40,949 nucleotides of DNA. It comes from an uncultured Eubacteriales bacterium (GTDB taxonomy: Bacteria > Bacillota > Clostridia > Oscillospirales > Acutalibacteraceae). Position 1 is the first letter of the stretch. Every line of letters starts with the position of its first letter. The translations under genes and the position numbers were made by a program. Location: NCBI GenBank assembly GCA_934476085.1, contig CAKSNE010000019.1, forward strand, positions 1 to 40,949, given 5' to 3'. Below, in pieces: positions 34,180 to 40,949 of the stretch. Below the pieces are notes generated by a model. It had not been told where the DNA came from, ran no database searches, and saw only the letters and a program-made list of their open reading frames with translations.

Positions 34180-34208
34180 TTGACAAACAAGGAACATTTG
34201 AATATAAT
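34180..34208 (+). promoter_or_regulatory. Consensus promoter of the metal-efflux operon
   Basis: TTGACA (34180-34185), exactly 17 bases, TATAAT (34203-34208): a perfect sigmaA consensus, as expected for a promoter normally held off by a repressor. It is divergent from the pyr promoter about 50 bases away. Confidence 0.92.
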
Positions 34209-34214
34209 AACAAG

Positions 34215-34236
34215 TGAACAGATGAACGATTGTTCA
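34215..34236 (+). promoter_or_regulatory. Predicted SmtB/ArsR operator
   Basis: TGAACAGATGAACGATTGTTCA contains the inverted repeat TGAAC-N4-GTTCA (34223-34236) and an additional TGAACA half-site (34215-34220). It lies just downstream of the -10 and resembles known SmtB/CzrA-family operators. The bound repressor would block the promoter. Confidence 0.7.
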
Positions 34237-34260
34237 AATGATAAATCAAGGAGGTAAATT

Positions 34261-34635
34261 ATGATTGAAGAAAAGAAGAACTTAAACACTGAAAATTCAA
34301 GTGATTTTTTAGCGGCTCATGAAGATGTTGTTAAAAGAGTTCTTGAAAAACAACCGCCTGAAGAACATCTTTATGATTTGGCAGAGTTGTTTAAAGTTTT
34401 TGGCGATTCTACACGAATTAAAATTCTTTACGCTTTGATTGAAGGCGAGTTATGCGTTGGCGATATGGCACAATTACTTAATATGAGCACATCGGCAGTT
34501 AGTCATCAATTAAAGATTTTAAAAGACGCAAAGCTTGTTCGATTCAGAAGAGCAGGTAAAATCATTTTTTACGCATTAGATGATGAACATGTCAGAAATA
34601 TTTTAAGTACCGGCATGGAACATATAGAAGAATAA
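34261..34635 (+). CDS. ArsR/SmtB-family metal-sensing repressor
   Basis: A 124-aa winged-helix repressor. The DNA-recognition helix is in STSAVSHQLKILK (about 77-89). The complete alpha5 zinc site of SmtB/CzrA is present with exact spacing: D108, H110, H121, E124. The alpha3 site keeps one Cys (ELCVGD, C65) where CadC-type sensors have two. This predicts a zinc (or cobalt) sensor that releases its operator when metal is bound. A strong AAGGAGG site precedes the ATG. It is the first gene of the efflux operon. Confidence 0.93.
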   Translation: MIEEKKNLNTENSSDFLAAHEDVVKRVLEKQPPEEHLYDLAELFKVFGDSTRIKILYALIEGELCVGDMAQLLNMSTSAVSHQLKILKDAKLVRFRRAGKIIFYALDDEHVRNILSTGMEHIEE

Positions 34636-34657
34636 GTTTATATAGGAGATTTGGTTT

Positions 34658-34876
34658 ATGAAAAAAACATACGATATTGAAGTAGATTGTGCTAACTGTG
34701 CAGCAAAAATGGAAGAGGCAGTTAAAGCTACCGAAAACATTATTGACGCAACAATCAGTTTTATGACTCAAAAATTAAAAGTTGAGTTTGCTGAAGGTGT
34801 CGATGAGAAAAAAACTATGAAACAAGCACTCAAAAACTGCAAAAAAGTTGAAGATGATTGTGAGATTTTCTTTTAA
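34658..34876 (+). CDS. Free-standing HMA-domain metallochaperone-like protein
   Basis: A 72-aa ferredoxin-like HMA protein with metal-binding C11 and C14 in DCANCA. The Asp before the first Cys is typical of zinc/cadmium-type domains, whereas copper chaperones usually have GMTCxxC. It lies 22 bases after the repressor and 17 bases before an ATPase that lacks its own HMA domain, so it may supply that domain in trans. The C-terminus adds another Cys (DDCEIFF). Confidence 0.9.
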   Translation: MKKTYDIEVDCANCAAKMEEAVKATENIIDATISFMTQKLKVEFAEGVDEKKTMKQALKNCKKVEDDCEIFF

Positions 34877-34893
34877 TTAAAAGAGGACTTTTT

Positions 34894-36768
34894 ATGAATA
34901 GAAAACAGAAAAAAGTTTTAATAAGAATTATTATATCAACAATTTTATTAGCGGCATTTTGGATTTTATCAGTAGCTTTTGAAATAAACCCATATATAGA
35001 AGCGGGTATGTTTTTAATACCTTATTTTATAATCGGTTACGATATTTTGCGAAAAGCCGGTAAAGGCATTTTAAACAGACAGGTATTTGATGAAAACTTT
35101 TTAATGGCAGTTGCTACTGTCGGCGCTATGGCTTTAAGTGATTTTAAAGAGGGCGTAGCGGTTATGCTTTTTTATCAAATAGGCGAGTTATTCCAAAGCG
35201 TTGCAGTAGGCAAGAGCAGAAAAAATATTACCGAACTTATGGATATTCGTCCTGACTATGCTAATATTTTGGTTAACGGTAAACTTGAAAAAGTTGACCC
35301 TGATGAAGTTAAAATCGGCACTGAAATCATAGTAAATCCCGGCGAAAAAGTTCCAATTGACGGTGTTGTAACTGATGGCAGAACTTCGCTTGATACTTCT
35401 TGCTTAACAGGTGAGAGCTTGCCGAGAAAAGCGAAAGTCGGCGATGAAATAATCAGCGGTTGCATCAATATGGACGGCGTTATAAAACTAAAAACTACCA
35501 AAGAATTCGGCGATTCAACTGTTTCAAAAATTCTTGATTTGGTTGAAAATTCAAGTATGAAAAAATCTCGTTCAGAGAATTTTATAACTAAATTTGCAAA
35601 GTATTATACACCGATTGTTTGTTATAGTGCATTAGCACTTGCATTTATTCCGCCATTGTTTAACCTTATAATCGGTAACGGCGTTGATTTTGTTACTTGG
35701 ATTGTAAGAGCACTTACATTCTTGGTAATAAGTTGCCCATGTGCTTTGGTTATTTCAATTCCGCTTAGTTTCTTCGGCGGTATCGGCTGTGCATCTAAAA
35801 ATGGTATTTTGGTTAAAGGCTCAAACTATTTAGAGGCATTGTCTGATGCAAAATATATTGTTTTTGATAAAACAGGTACATTAACTAAAGGCGTTTTTGA
35901 AGTAAGCGGGATTTATGCAGAAAACGGATTTGCTGATGAAGATTTGTTACATTATTCTGCATACGCTGAAAATGCGTCTAGCCATCCAATAGCTAAAAGC
36001 ATAAAGCGTGCATACGGCAAGGATATTGATATTGAAAAAATAAAAGATGTAAAAGAAATTGCCGGTCACGGCATCAGTGCAGTAATCGACGGAAAACAAG
36101 TTTACGTCGGTAACGCTAAACTTATGAATAGTATTGGTGTTAGTTATAATCAAAATGAGAATGTTGGTACTGTTGTTTATGTTGCAGTTGACAATAAATT
36201 TGCGGGCAGCATTTTAATTTCCGATGTTATAAAATCAACTTCTAAAAATGCTATGAAATCACTTAAACAAGTTGGCATTAAAAAGACTGTTATGCTTACA
36301 GGCGATAACAGAGTAGTAGCTGAAAGTGTTGCAAAAGAAATTGGTATTGGCACTGTTAAAAGTGAGCTGTTGCCATCTGATAAAGTAAGAGAAGTTGAAA
36401 AACTTCTTGAACAAAAACAAGGTAAAGAAAAACTTGCCTTCGTTGGCGATGGTATTAACGACGCTCCTGTATTATCTCGTGCTGATATCGGTATAGCGAT
36501 GGGTGCGTTAGGCTCAGATGCGGCAATTGAGGCGGCAGACGTTGTTTTGATGGACGATAATCCTGAAAAAATATCACTCGCTATGAAAATCTCAATTAAA
36601 ACGCTTAAAATTGTTAGACAAAACATTGTTTTTGCATTGCTTATTAAAGCAATTTGTTTGGTTTTAGGTGCAGTAGGTATCGCAAATATGTGGCTTGCTA
36701 TATTTGCCGATGTCGGTGTAATGGTTTTAGCGGTTTTAAATGCTACCAGAGCGTTAAGAATTAAATAA
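34894..36768 (+). CDS. Zn/Cd-type P1B ATPase lacking N-terminal HMA domain
   Basis: A 624-aa metal-efflux P-type ATPase. It has TGES (172-175) in the actuator domain and SCPCALVIS with the metal-binding CPC (281-283). The phosphorylation site is D325 in DKTGTLT. SHPIAKS holds the P1B His-Pro motif and GDGINDAP the hinge. The last helix contains an Asp in FADVGVMVLAVLNA, as in ZntA-type (P1B-2) pumps for Zn, Cd or Pb. The N-terminus begins almost at once with transmembrane helices, so the usual HMA domain is absent and is encoded by the preceding gene. The operon ends in a terminator. Confidence 0.95.
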   Translation: MNRKQKKVLIRIIISTILLAAFWILSVAFEINPYIEAGMFLIPYFIIGYDILRKAGKGILNRQVFDENFLMAVATVGAMALSDFKEGVAVMLFYQIGELFQSVAVGKSRKNITELMDIRPDYANILVNGKLEKVDPDEVKIGTEIIVNPGEKVPIDGVVTDGRTSLDTSCLTGESLPRKAKVGDEIISGCINMDGVIKLKTTKEFGDSTVSKILDLVENSSMKKSRSENFITKFAKYYTPIVCYSALALAFIPPLFNLIIGNGVDFVTWIVRALTFLVISCPCALVISIPLSFFGGIGCASKNGILVKGSNYLEALSDAKYIVFDKTGTLTKGVFEVSGIYAENGFADEDLLHYSAYAENASSHPIAKSIKRAYGKDIDIEKIKDVKEIAGHGISAVIDGKQVYVGNAKLMNSIGVSYNQNENVGTVVYVAVDNKFAGSILISDVIKSTSKNAMKSLKQVGIKKTVMLTGDNRVVAESVAKEIGIGTVKSELLPSDKVREVEKLLEQKQGKEKLAFVGDGINDAPVLSRADIGIAMGALGSDAAIEAADVVLMDDNPEKISLAMKISIKTLKIVRQNIVFALLIKAICLVLGAVGIANMWLAIFADVGVMVLAVLNATRALRIK

Positions 36769-36773
36769 TAGAT

Positions 36774-36805
36774 AAAAGAACCGTATGATTCATACGGTTC
36801 TTTTT
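36774..36805 (+). terminator. Intrinsic terminator of the metal-efflux operon
   Basis: AAAAGAACCGTATGA (36774-36788) is perfectly complementary to 36790-36804, with one loop base on paper (about 3 in practice) and a T run. It can also serve the convergent spore-protein gene. Confidence 0.92.
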
Positions 36806-36830
36806 AATAAATTTCTAATTGAAATTTAAG

Positions 36831-37019
36831 TTATTTCATGCTGTTTTCATATGATTCGATCATTTTTTTAACCATTTGACCACCAACTGATCCAGCCTGA
36901 CGAGAAGTTAAATCGCCATTGTAACCCTGTTTAAGGTTTACGCCTACTTCGCTAGCAGCTTCCATCTTGAATTTATCAAGAGCTTCTCTAGCCTGTGGTA
37001 CTAAAGACTGTTTTGCCAT
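36831..37019 (-). CDS. Alpha/beta-type small acid-soluble spore protein
   Basis: A 62-aa SASP that coats and protects spore DNA and is degraded by Gpr at germination. The Gpr region KMEAASEVGV and the DNA-binding block GDLTSRQAGSVGGQMVKKMI are both recognisable, and the length is typical. It has a GGAGTGA site before its ATG. I could not find a convincing sigmaG promoter in the 105 bases upstream. With spoIIR it shows that the organism can form spores. Confidence 0.95.
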   Translation of the reverse strand: MAKQSLVPQAREALDKFKMEAASEVGVNLKQGYNGDLTSRQAGSVGGQMVKKMIESYENSMK

Positions 37020-37124
37020 TTCATTTTCACTCCTTTTTAAAACTAATCTCTTGCGTTTGCATTATTATTTTTATCGATTATTAAAAATATATAAGTGAAA
37101 ATAAATGGATTTTTAATAGCCAAA

Positions 37125-38111
37125 TTATTTATAAAATTCTGCTACCTTTTTTAAATGATTTTTAAAATCAGTTACTGTATTTTCAGGCGAAATAATTTTA
37201 ATTTTTCCGGAAAATGATGTAACCCAACCATAAAACTGCGGAGATACAGCAATTTCAACTATTACTTCAAAATTATTATCATTAATTTTTTTAATAATAA
37301 TATTTTTTCCGAATCTGTCTGTAATAACTCCGATTAAATCGGAATCGACTTGTAATTTGATTTTTTCTACATTTCCGCCGAACATTGAAAAGAATTTTTT
37401 ACTGTATTTAGGAAGATTAATTTCTTTAAATTCTTCTTGACCGTCCAACGGTTCGGTTGTAGCTTCTATTCCAATTATTTTGTCAACTCTGTAATGTTTA
37501 AATTTTTTATCATTAGTATCATATCCTAAAAGATAATAATTTTGGTCTTCCAGCATAAGAGCATAAGGACTTATGATGTATTTTTTGCCGTCTCTTTTAA
37601 AAATATTTTTGTTTCCTATGGAGTAAGATAAATATTTAAAACTTATTTTTTCTTTATTTTGAATAGCGTTTTGTATTTCATCTATTGTAAGATAAATGGA
37701 TTCGTTCATTGTTTTTATTCTGTCTGAAATAAAAACTTGCCTGTTAAGAGAAATTGCTTGACTTTGACTACAAAGCGATTCAAGTTTTTTAATAAGAGAA
37801 TTAGATTTTTTTTCAGTTAAAAATTTTGAAGATTGAACTGAGTCAACAAGTAGTTTTAATTCAGGTAATTCAAAATTTCTTTCGCCGATAAAATAATAAT
37901 TTGAGTCAGATTTTTCAACAATAACATCAACGCCGTATTGCAATAAACAGTCTATATCATCATATATAGATTTTCTTTCAGCCCTTACGCCGTAATCTTC
38001 AAGTTTTTCGATAATTTGTTTAACAGTTAATTTATTGTTTTCATCTGTTTCATTTTCGAGAATATCTTTTAAATATAACAATTTCAATTTTTGGTTTCTT
38101 GATTTTGGCAT
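37125..38111 (-). CDS. WYL-domain transcriptional regulator
   Basis: A 328-aa protein with an N-terminal HTH-11-like DNA-binding domain (about 5-70, with TVKQIIEKLEDYGVRAERKSIYDDI) and a WYL domain (about 140-225, including KYIISPYALMLEDQNYYLLGYD and HYRVDKI). A WCX-type C-terminal extension ends the protein (about 240-328). WYL domains bind ligands such as nucleic acids or nucleotides, and such regulators control DNA-damage, phage-defence or metabolic genes. AGGAGG precedes the ATG. It is monocistronic and divergent from the unknown gene at 38185, which could be a target. Confidence 0.93.
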   Translation of the reverse strand: MPKSRNQKLKLLYLKDILENETDENNKLTVKQIIEKLEDYGVRAERKSIYDDIDCLLQYGVDVIVEKSDSNYYFIGERNFELPELKLLVDSVQSSKFLTEKKSNSLIKKLESLCSQSQAISLNRQVFISDRIKTMNESIYLTIDEIQNAIQNKEKISFKYLSYSIGNKNIFKRDGKKYIISPYALMLEDQNYYLLGYDTNDKKFKHYRVDKIIGIEATTEPLDGQEEFKEINLPKYSKKFFSMFGGNVEKIKLQVDSDLIGVITDRFGKNIIIKKINDNNFEVIVEIAVSPQFYGWVTSFSGKIKIISPENTVTDFKNHLKKVAEFYK

Positions 38112-38184
38112 AAAACATCCTCCTTTTAAAATATAATATCATAAAGCTTAAAAATTAGCAATAATAATTGTTTGAGGTGTATTT

Positions 38185-38931
38185 ATGTTTGCTACATTAA
38201 CTTTTTTAAAATCCAAAAAAAGACTTTGCAAAAATATTAGAATAGAAGAAAAGCATATAGGTGATATTGAATATTTAAATGTTGTTTGTTTTAAAAAAAT
38301 AAATCCAAAAAAAATAGAAAAGAAATTAAAAAACAAGGTAGATACAATTATTTTAGCTGAAAATATCAATAATATTGAATTTAAAAATATTAAGGTATAT
38401 AATAGTGATAAATATTTAAAAATTATTTCAATTTATACCTTTAAAAATATAATTAGATTATCAAATATTCCTTTAAATAAATTAAGCGTTTGTTTAATAG
38501 ATAAAAAAGGATTATTTGCCGATTTTGCATATTCTCTAGCAAATTCCGCTTCTATAATAAAAATAGTTACTGATAAACCTGAATTTTTTATTGAAATAAA
38601 AAATAAAATTTATGATGATTTTGGAATGGAGCCTATTATTACTAATGAAATATCAGATGCAGATTTAGGCTTGGACTTAAGCGATACAATACCGAAAATT
38701 TGGTTTAAAACACCGAAAAATTTTGTTACTATTGATAAATCTTGTGTTGCATTAGGAGCCGGTTTGAAAAAATATGTTCCAAAAGGAATAAATCAATGTG
38801 ATTTTGCAGGTGTGTTACAAAAATATAAAGATTTTAGAAGGCTTAAGCTTTTAAATGCCCAAGTAATGATAAAAAATAACGGAATTTATAAAATCAATCG
38901 AGATAATATTAAAAATTTTCTTGACAATTAG
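38185..38931 (+). CDS. Unknown 248-aa cytoplasmic protein
   Basis: No family is recognised. There is no signal peptide or obvious transmembrane helix. The N-terminal ~95 residues are Lys/Asn-rich alpha/beta sequence. From about 100 to 175 alternating strands and helices look Rossmann-like: KLSVCLIDKKGLFADFAYSL, then IIKIVTDKPEF and EPIITNEISDADLGLDLSD. The C-terminal part contains CVALGAGLKKYVP-x-GINQCDFAG and a helix. GAGGTG precedes the ATG. It is divergent from the WYL regulator and just upstream of tRNA-Ser. Conservation could not be tested here; composition matches its surroundings. Confidence 0.75.
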   Translation: MFATLTFLKSKKRLCKNIRIEEKHIGDIEYLNVVCFKKINPKKIEKKLKNKVDTIILAENINNIEFKNIKVYNSDKYLKIISIYTFKNIIRLSNIPLNKLSVCLIDKKGLFADFAYSLANSASIIKIVTDKPEFFIEIKNKIYDDFGMEPIITNEISDADLGLDLSDTIPKIWFKTPKNFVTIDKSCVALGAGLKKYVPKGINQCDFAGVLQKYKDFRRLKLLNAQVMIKNNGIYKINRDNIKNFLDN

Positions 38932-38977
38932 ATTGTTTATTGATAAAATATTTTTTGCGAATGTTTTCGCATTATTC

Positions 38978-39070
38978 GCAGGGTTGTCCGAGCTGGCCGA
39001 AGGAGCACGATTGGAAATCGTGTAAACCGTTAAAGCGGTTTCGAGAGTTCGAATCTCTTGCCCTGCGCCA
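38978..39070 (+). tRNA. tRNA-Ser (anticodon GGA)
   Basis: A 93-base class II tRNA with CCA encoded. The acceptor is GCAGGGT/GCCCTGC with discriminator G. The anticodon stem CACGA/TCGTG encloses TTGGAAA, giving anticodon GGA. A long variable arm (ACCG...CGGT) and a GTTCGAATC T arm are visible. The variable arm is the serine identity element. Confidence 0.96.
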
Positions 39071-39073
39071 AAT

Positions 39074-39112
39074 AAAAAGCACAACCATATTTTAGTATGA
39101 GTTGTGCTTTTT
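39074..39112 (+). terminator. Intrinsic terminator after tRNA-Ser
   Basis: AAAAAGCACAAC (39074-39085) is perfectly complementary to GTTGTGCTTTTT (39101-39112). It follows the tRNA by 3 bases. Confidence 0.9.
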
Positions 39113-39150
39113 ATCTTTGAAAATTTAATAAAAATTAGGGGGAAGTAAAA

Positions 39151-40422
39151 ATGAAAAAGATAATAACATGGCTTTTGATGTTTGTCATTTGCTTTTTATG
39201 TGCTTTTTCATGCATTACAGTAGAAGCGTCGATTAAAAGTGAGTTTTTAATGTCTGACAAAATCAAGTTTAGATCTACTCAATCAAAGTTAATTTCTAAA
39301 ACAGTTACAGGTAATTATGAAACAGATGGTTTTACTCATAAAATTGATCTTAATGGTAGAATAAATAGCGGTGAAGCTTTTTATATTAAAATTGATGAAT
39401 CTGTTTTTGATTTAAATCCAACTAAAATCGTCTATTGTTTGCAGTGTGACGCAAATTATAGTTCTAAGACGGCAAAGTTTTATTTTTCTAATGCAAATAA
39501 TAATGAATGTCCTGATGAATCTGATACAGTAGTCGGTTATGGTGATTCAAACGGAATAGGTGTTTCAATTGATACTACAACAACAGAATTTTCTATTGAT
39601 TTGACTAGTGATAAGTATAAAAATGTTTTGAATAATAGACTAAATTATTTCTATATGTTTAACAAAAACACACAAAATCCTGTTTCAAATTTAACTTTAA
39701 TATCTGTAAAAGTTTATTATAATTCTTCTGAAGCAGAATATTCAGTCAATATAGATAATGAACTTATAAAAAATGTTAATGTCAGTGAGAATTTTGTTTT
39801 ACCTAAATCTGATTTAAGTGGATTTGTTGCTTATAAATATAAAGATGATTACTATGATGAAGGCGATGTTATAAATAATATAGAAGAAAATATTAATATA
39901 AGCTCTTTAAGTGTCGGTAAACTAACTATGCAGAAAGGTGCTTCTGCAAGAATTGGCAGTGTAAGTGGAATTCGATTTTTTACTACAATAGATCAAAACA
40001 AGATTTGTGATTTAATCAATACCGGAGCTATCGTAGAAAAAGGAACATTAATTGCACCGAGTGATATAATTGGCAGCAGTGATTTTACTACGGGCATCGG
40101 AAAAGAAAATGTTGATTATATCAAAGTAAAAAGTTTGATCGGAACTGCTTTTTATTCTGAAAATACTCTTGCCGGTTCAATAGTTAATATAAAAGATAAG
40201 AATATTACAAGAGATTTTATCGGTCGTGGTTATGTTAATGTTAAAATAGGTAAAATCGAGAAAACATATTATGCTGATTATTATGATAATGATATAAAAA
40301 ATAATACCAGAAGTATAAATTATATTGCCAAGAATTATAGAATTAGCAACAATGAAGAATATTTATCTTTAAGCGAAAAACAAAAATTTCTTATTGATAA
40401 TTGGGCTGATAGAGATAATTAA
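39151..40422 (+). CDS. Secreted protein with clostridial C-terminal surface domain
   Basis: A 423-aa exported protein with a signal peptide (about 1-27, ending near VEAS). A beta-rich N-terminal region (about 45-190) has the look of a galactose-binding or carbohydrate-binding beta-sandwich (GEAFYIKIDESVFDLNP...). A linker strand block follows (about 195-250). The C-terminal domain (about 255-423) has GASARIGSVSGIRFFTTID, GTLIAPSDIIG, RDFIGRGYVNVKIG and YYADYYDND-x-K-NNTRSI. I recognise this C-terminal pattern from other secreted proteins of gut Ruminococcaceae, where it has no settled function. There is no wall-sorting signal. GGGGGAAGT precedes the ATG. It is flanked by terminators, so it is monocistronic. 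Confidence 0.8.
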   Translation: MKKIITWLLMFVICFLCAFSCITVEASIKSEFLMSDKIKFRSTQSKLISKTVTGNYETDGFTHKIDLNGRINSGEAFYIKIDESVFDLNPTKIVYCLQCDANYSSKTAKFYFSNANNNECPDESDTVVGYGDSNGIGVSIDTTTTEFSIDLTSDKYKNVLNNRLNYFYMFNKNTQNPVSNLTLISVKVYYNSSEAEYSVNIDNELIKNVNVSENFVLPKSDLSGFVAYKYKDDYYDEGDVINNIEENINISSLSVGKLTMQKGASARIGSVSGIRFFTTIDQNKICDLINTGAIVEKGTLIAPSDIIGSSDFTTGIGKENVDYIKVKSLIGTAFYSENTLAGSIVNIKDKNITRDFIGRGYVNVKIGKIEKTYYADYYDNDIKNNTRSINYIAKNYRISNNEEYLSLSEKQKFLIDNWADRDN

Positions 40423-40426
40423 ATAG

Positions 40427-40454
40427 AAAACTCTGTAGATTTACAGAGTTTTTT
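40427..40454 (+). terminator. Intrinsic terminator
   Basis: AAAACTCTGTA (40427-40437) pairs with TACAGAGTTTT (40442-40452) around a 4-base loop and is followed by T residues. It ends the secreted-protein gene. Confidence 0.9.
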
Positions 40455-40495
40455 ATTTTGAAAAATTAATTAATTGTTAATTTTTAAAAAGGTGG

Positions 40496-40536
40496 TTGAC
40501 ATTTAATAAGAAACGAGTATAATTAACATGTTAATT
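40496..40536 (+). promoter_or_regulatory. Promoter and palindromic operator of the marR-like gene
   Basis: TTGACA (40496-40501), a 16-base spacer and TATAAT (40518-40523) form a strong promoter. A perfect 16-base palindrome AATTAACATGTTAATT (40521-40536) overlaps the -10 and the start site. This is a classic place for MarR autorepression. A related AATTAATTGTTAATT lies just upstream of the -35 (about 40469-40483). Confidence 0.8.
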
Positions 40537-40569
40537 ATTAATTAGTTAAATGTCGGAGGTGAACGAATT

Positions 40570-40949
40570 TTGTCGAATATATCTGATGAGAAAATGAGAA
40601 ACTGTATAAATCTATTTATGAAAACTGATAGATTGAGAAAAAAATGTGTTGATAGAAAGATTATTAAGCTCGGTATTCATCATTCACAACATATGATGCT
40701 TATGTATCTTGCTAGGCACAAAGATATCGCAAATCAAAGGGATATAGCAAAAATTTTTGATATAAGTCCCGCAGCTGTTGCTGTTACTATAAAAAAACTT
40801 GAAAGTAACGGTTATATTACAAGAAATTCTTCTAAAGCGGATAATCGCTTTAATGAAGTCAGAATAACAGAAAAGGGACTTGATATTGTAAAAAATTCTA
40901 AAAAAACTTTTGATTATTTGGATAAGAAATCTTTTGAAAAGTTTTCTGA
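40570..40949 (+). CDS. MarR-family transcriptional regulator (3' end cut)
   Basis: The frame runs off the window after about 126 codons. It starts at TTG 40570 with GGAGGTGA 7 bases upstream; the next ATG (40594) lacks a site. The winged helix-turn-helix is clear: QRDIAKIFDISPAAVAVTIKKLESNGYITR, then the wing with a D-N-R motif (ADNRFNEVRITEKG). MarR proteins are dimers that release DNA on binding small ligands. The palindrome over its promoter indicates autoregulation. Co-transcribed genes downstream, often an exporter, would lie outside the window. Confidence 0.9.
   Translation, partial: MSNISDEKMRNCINLFMKTDRLRKKCVDRKIIKLGIHHSQHMMLMYLARHKDIANQRDIAKIFDISPAAVAVTIKKLESNGYITRNSSKADNRFNEVRITEKGLDIVKNSKKTFDYLDKKSFEKFS

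Noticed and set aside
34062..34260. PyrR-type attenuator before pyrC
   Set aside because: I looked for an anti-antiterminator and terminator pair in the leader; only a short leader with a promoter is present.
37020..37124. SigmaG promoter before the spore-protein gene
   Set aside because: No pair of elements with acceptable spacing matched the consensus well enough to report.

Overview
The window is low-GC DNA from a spore-forming member of the Bacillota. An alpha/beta-type small acid-soluble spore protein and SpoIIR point to the Clostridia. The secreted-protein architectures (InlB-type repeats, Thr/Ser-rich linkers, Lys-rich C-terminal domains) fit gut Ruminococcaceae/Oscillospiraceae, although the genus cannot be told from sequence alone. 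Most genes have good Shine-Dalgarno sites, many neighbours overlap by 1-28 bases, and nearly every operon ends in a clear intrinsic hairpin.

Layout. 1-2061: the 3' part of sbcC, whose first ~35 codons in this window read as a MurB fragment, which looks like a chimera. 2069-7439: a metallophosphoesterase, a D-Ala-D-Ala carboxypeptidase, an Lrp regulator/aminotransferase/ispE run, and spoIIR. 7436-8385: a divergent three-gene operon of small uncharacterised proteins. 8453-18274: the centrepiece, a cobalamin-riboswitch operon of seven genes. 18330-23576: a two-component system facing an FtsX-type ABC exporter operon that includes a 31-aa membrane microprotein. 23744-23819: tRNA-Ala(GGC). 23869-34132: a complete pyrimidine operon on the minus strand (pyrC-carA-carB-pyrK-pyrD-pyrF-pyrE-orphan DAK/FakA domain-pyrB-pyrI). 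34180-36805: a zinc/cadmium efflux operon (SmtB-type repressor, free HMA protein, P1B ATPase without an HMA domain). 36831-40949: a spore protein, a WYL regulator, an unknown protein, tRNA-Ser(GGA), a secreted protein, and a MarR regulator cut by the window end.

Most interesting system. Behind a near-consensus promoter lies a cobalamin riboswitch with a readable antiterminator/terminator platform. It controls four extracellular proteins followed by a CbrV-CbrU-CbrT-like ECF transporter. The four proteins are two alpha/alpha-barrel proteins (prenyltransferase/transcobalamin-alpha-like fold) and two DUF4430 (transcobalamin C-terminal-like) proteins, in the order beta-alpha-alpha-beta. Animal transcobalamin and intrinsic factor bind B12 between one alpha and one beta domain of a single chain. 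This operon appears to encode the same two folds as separate polypeptides with different anchors (wall-type and transmembrane). The proposed function is capture of B12 at the Gram-positive surface and delivery to an ECF transporter. The riboswitch, fold assignments and transporter are supported by sequence; direct B12 binding and the relay are inference.
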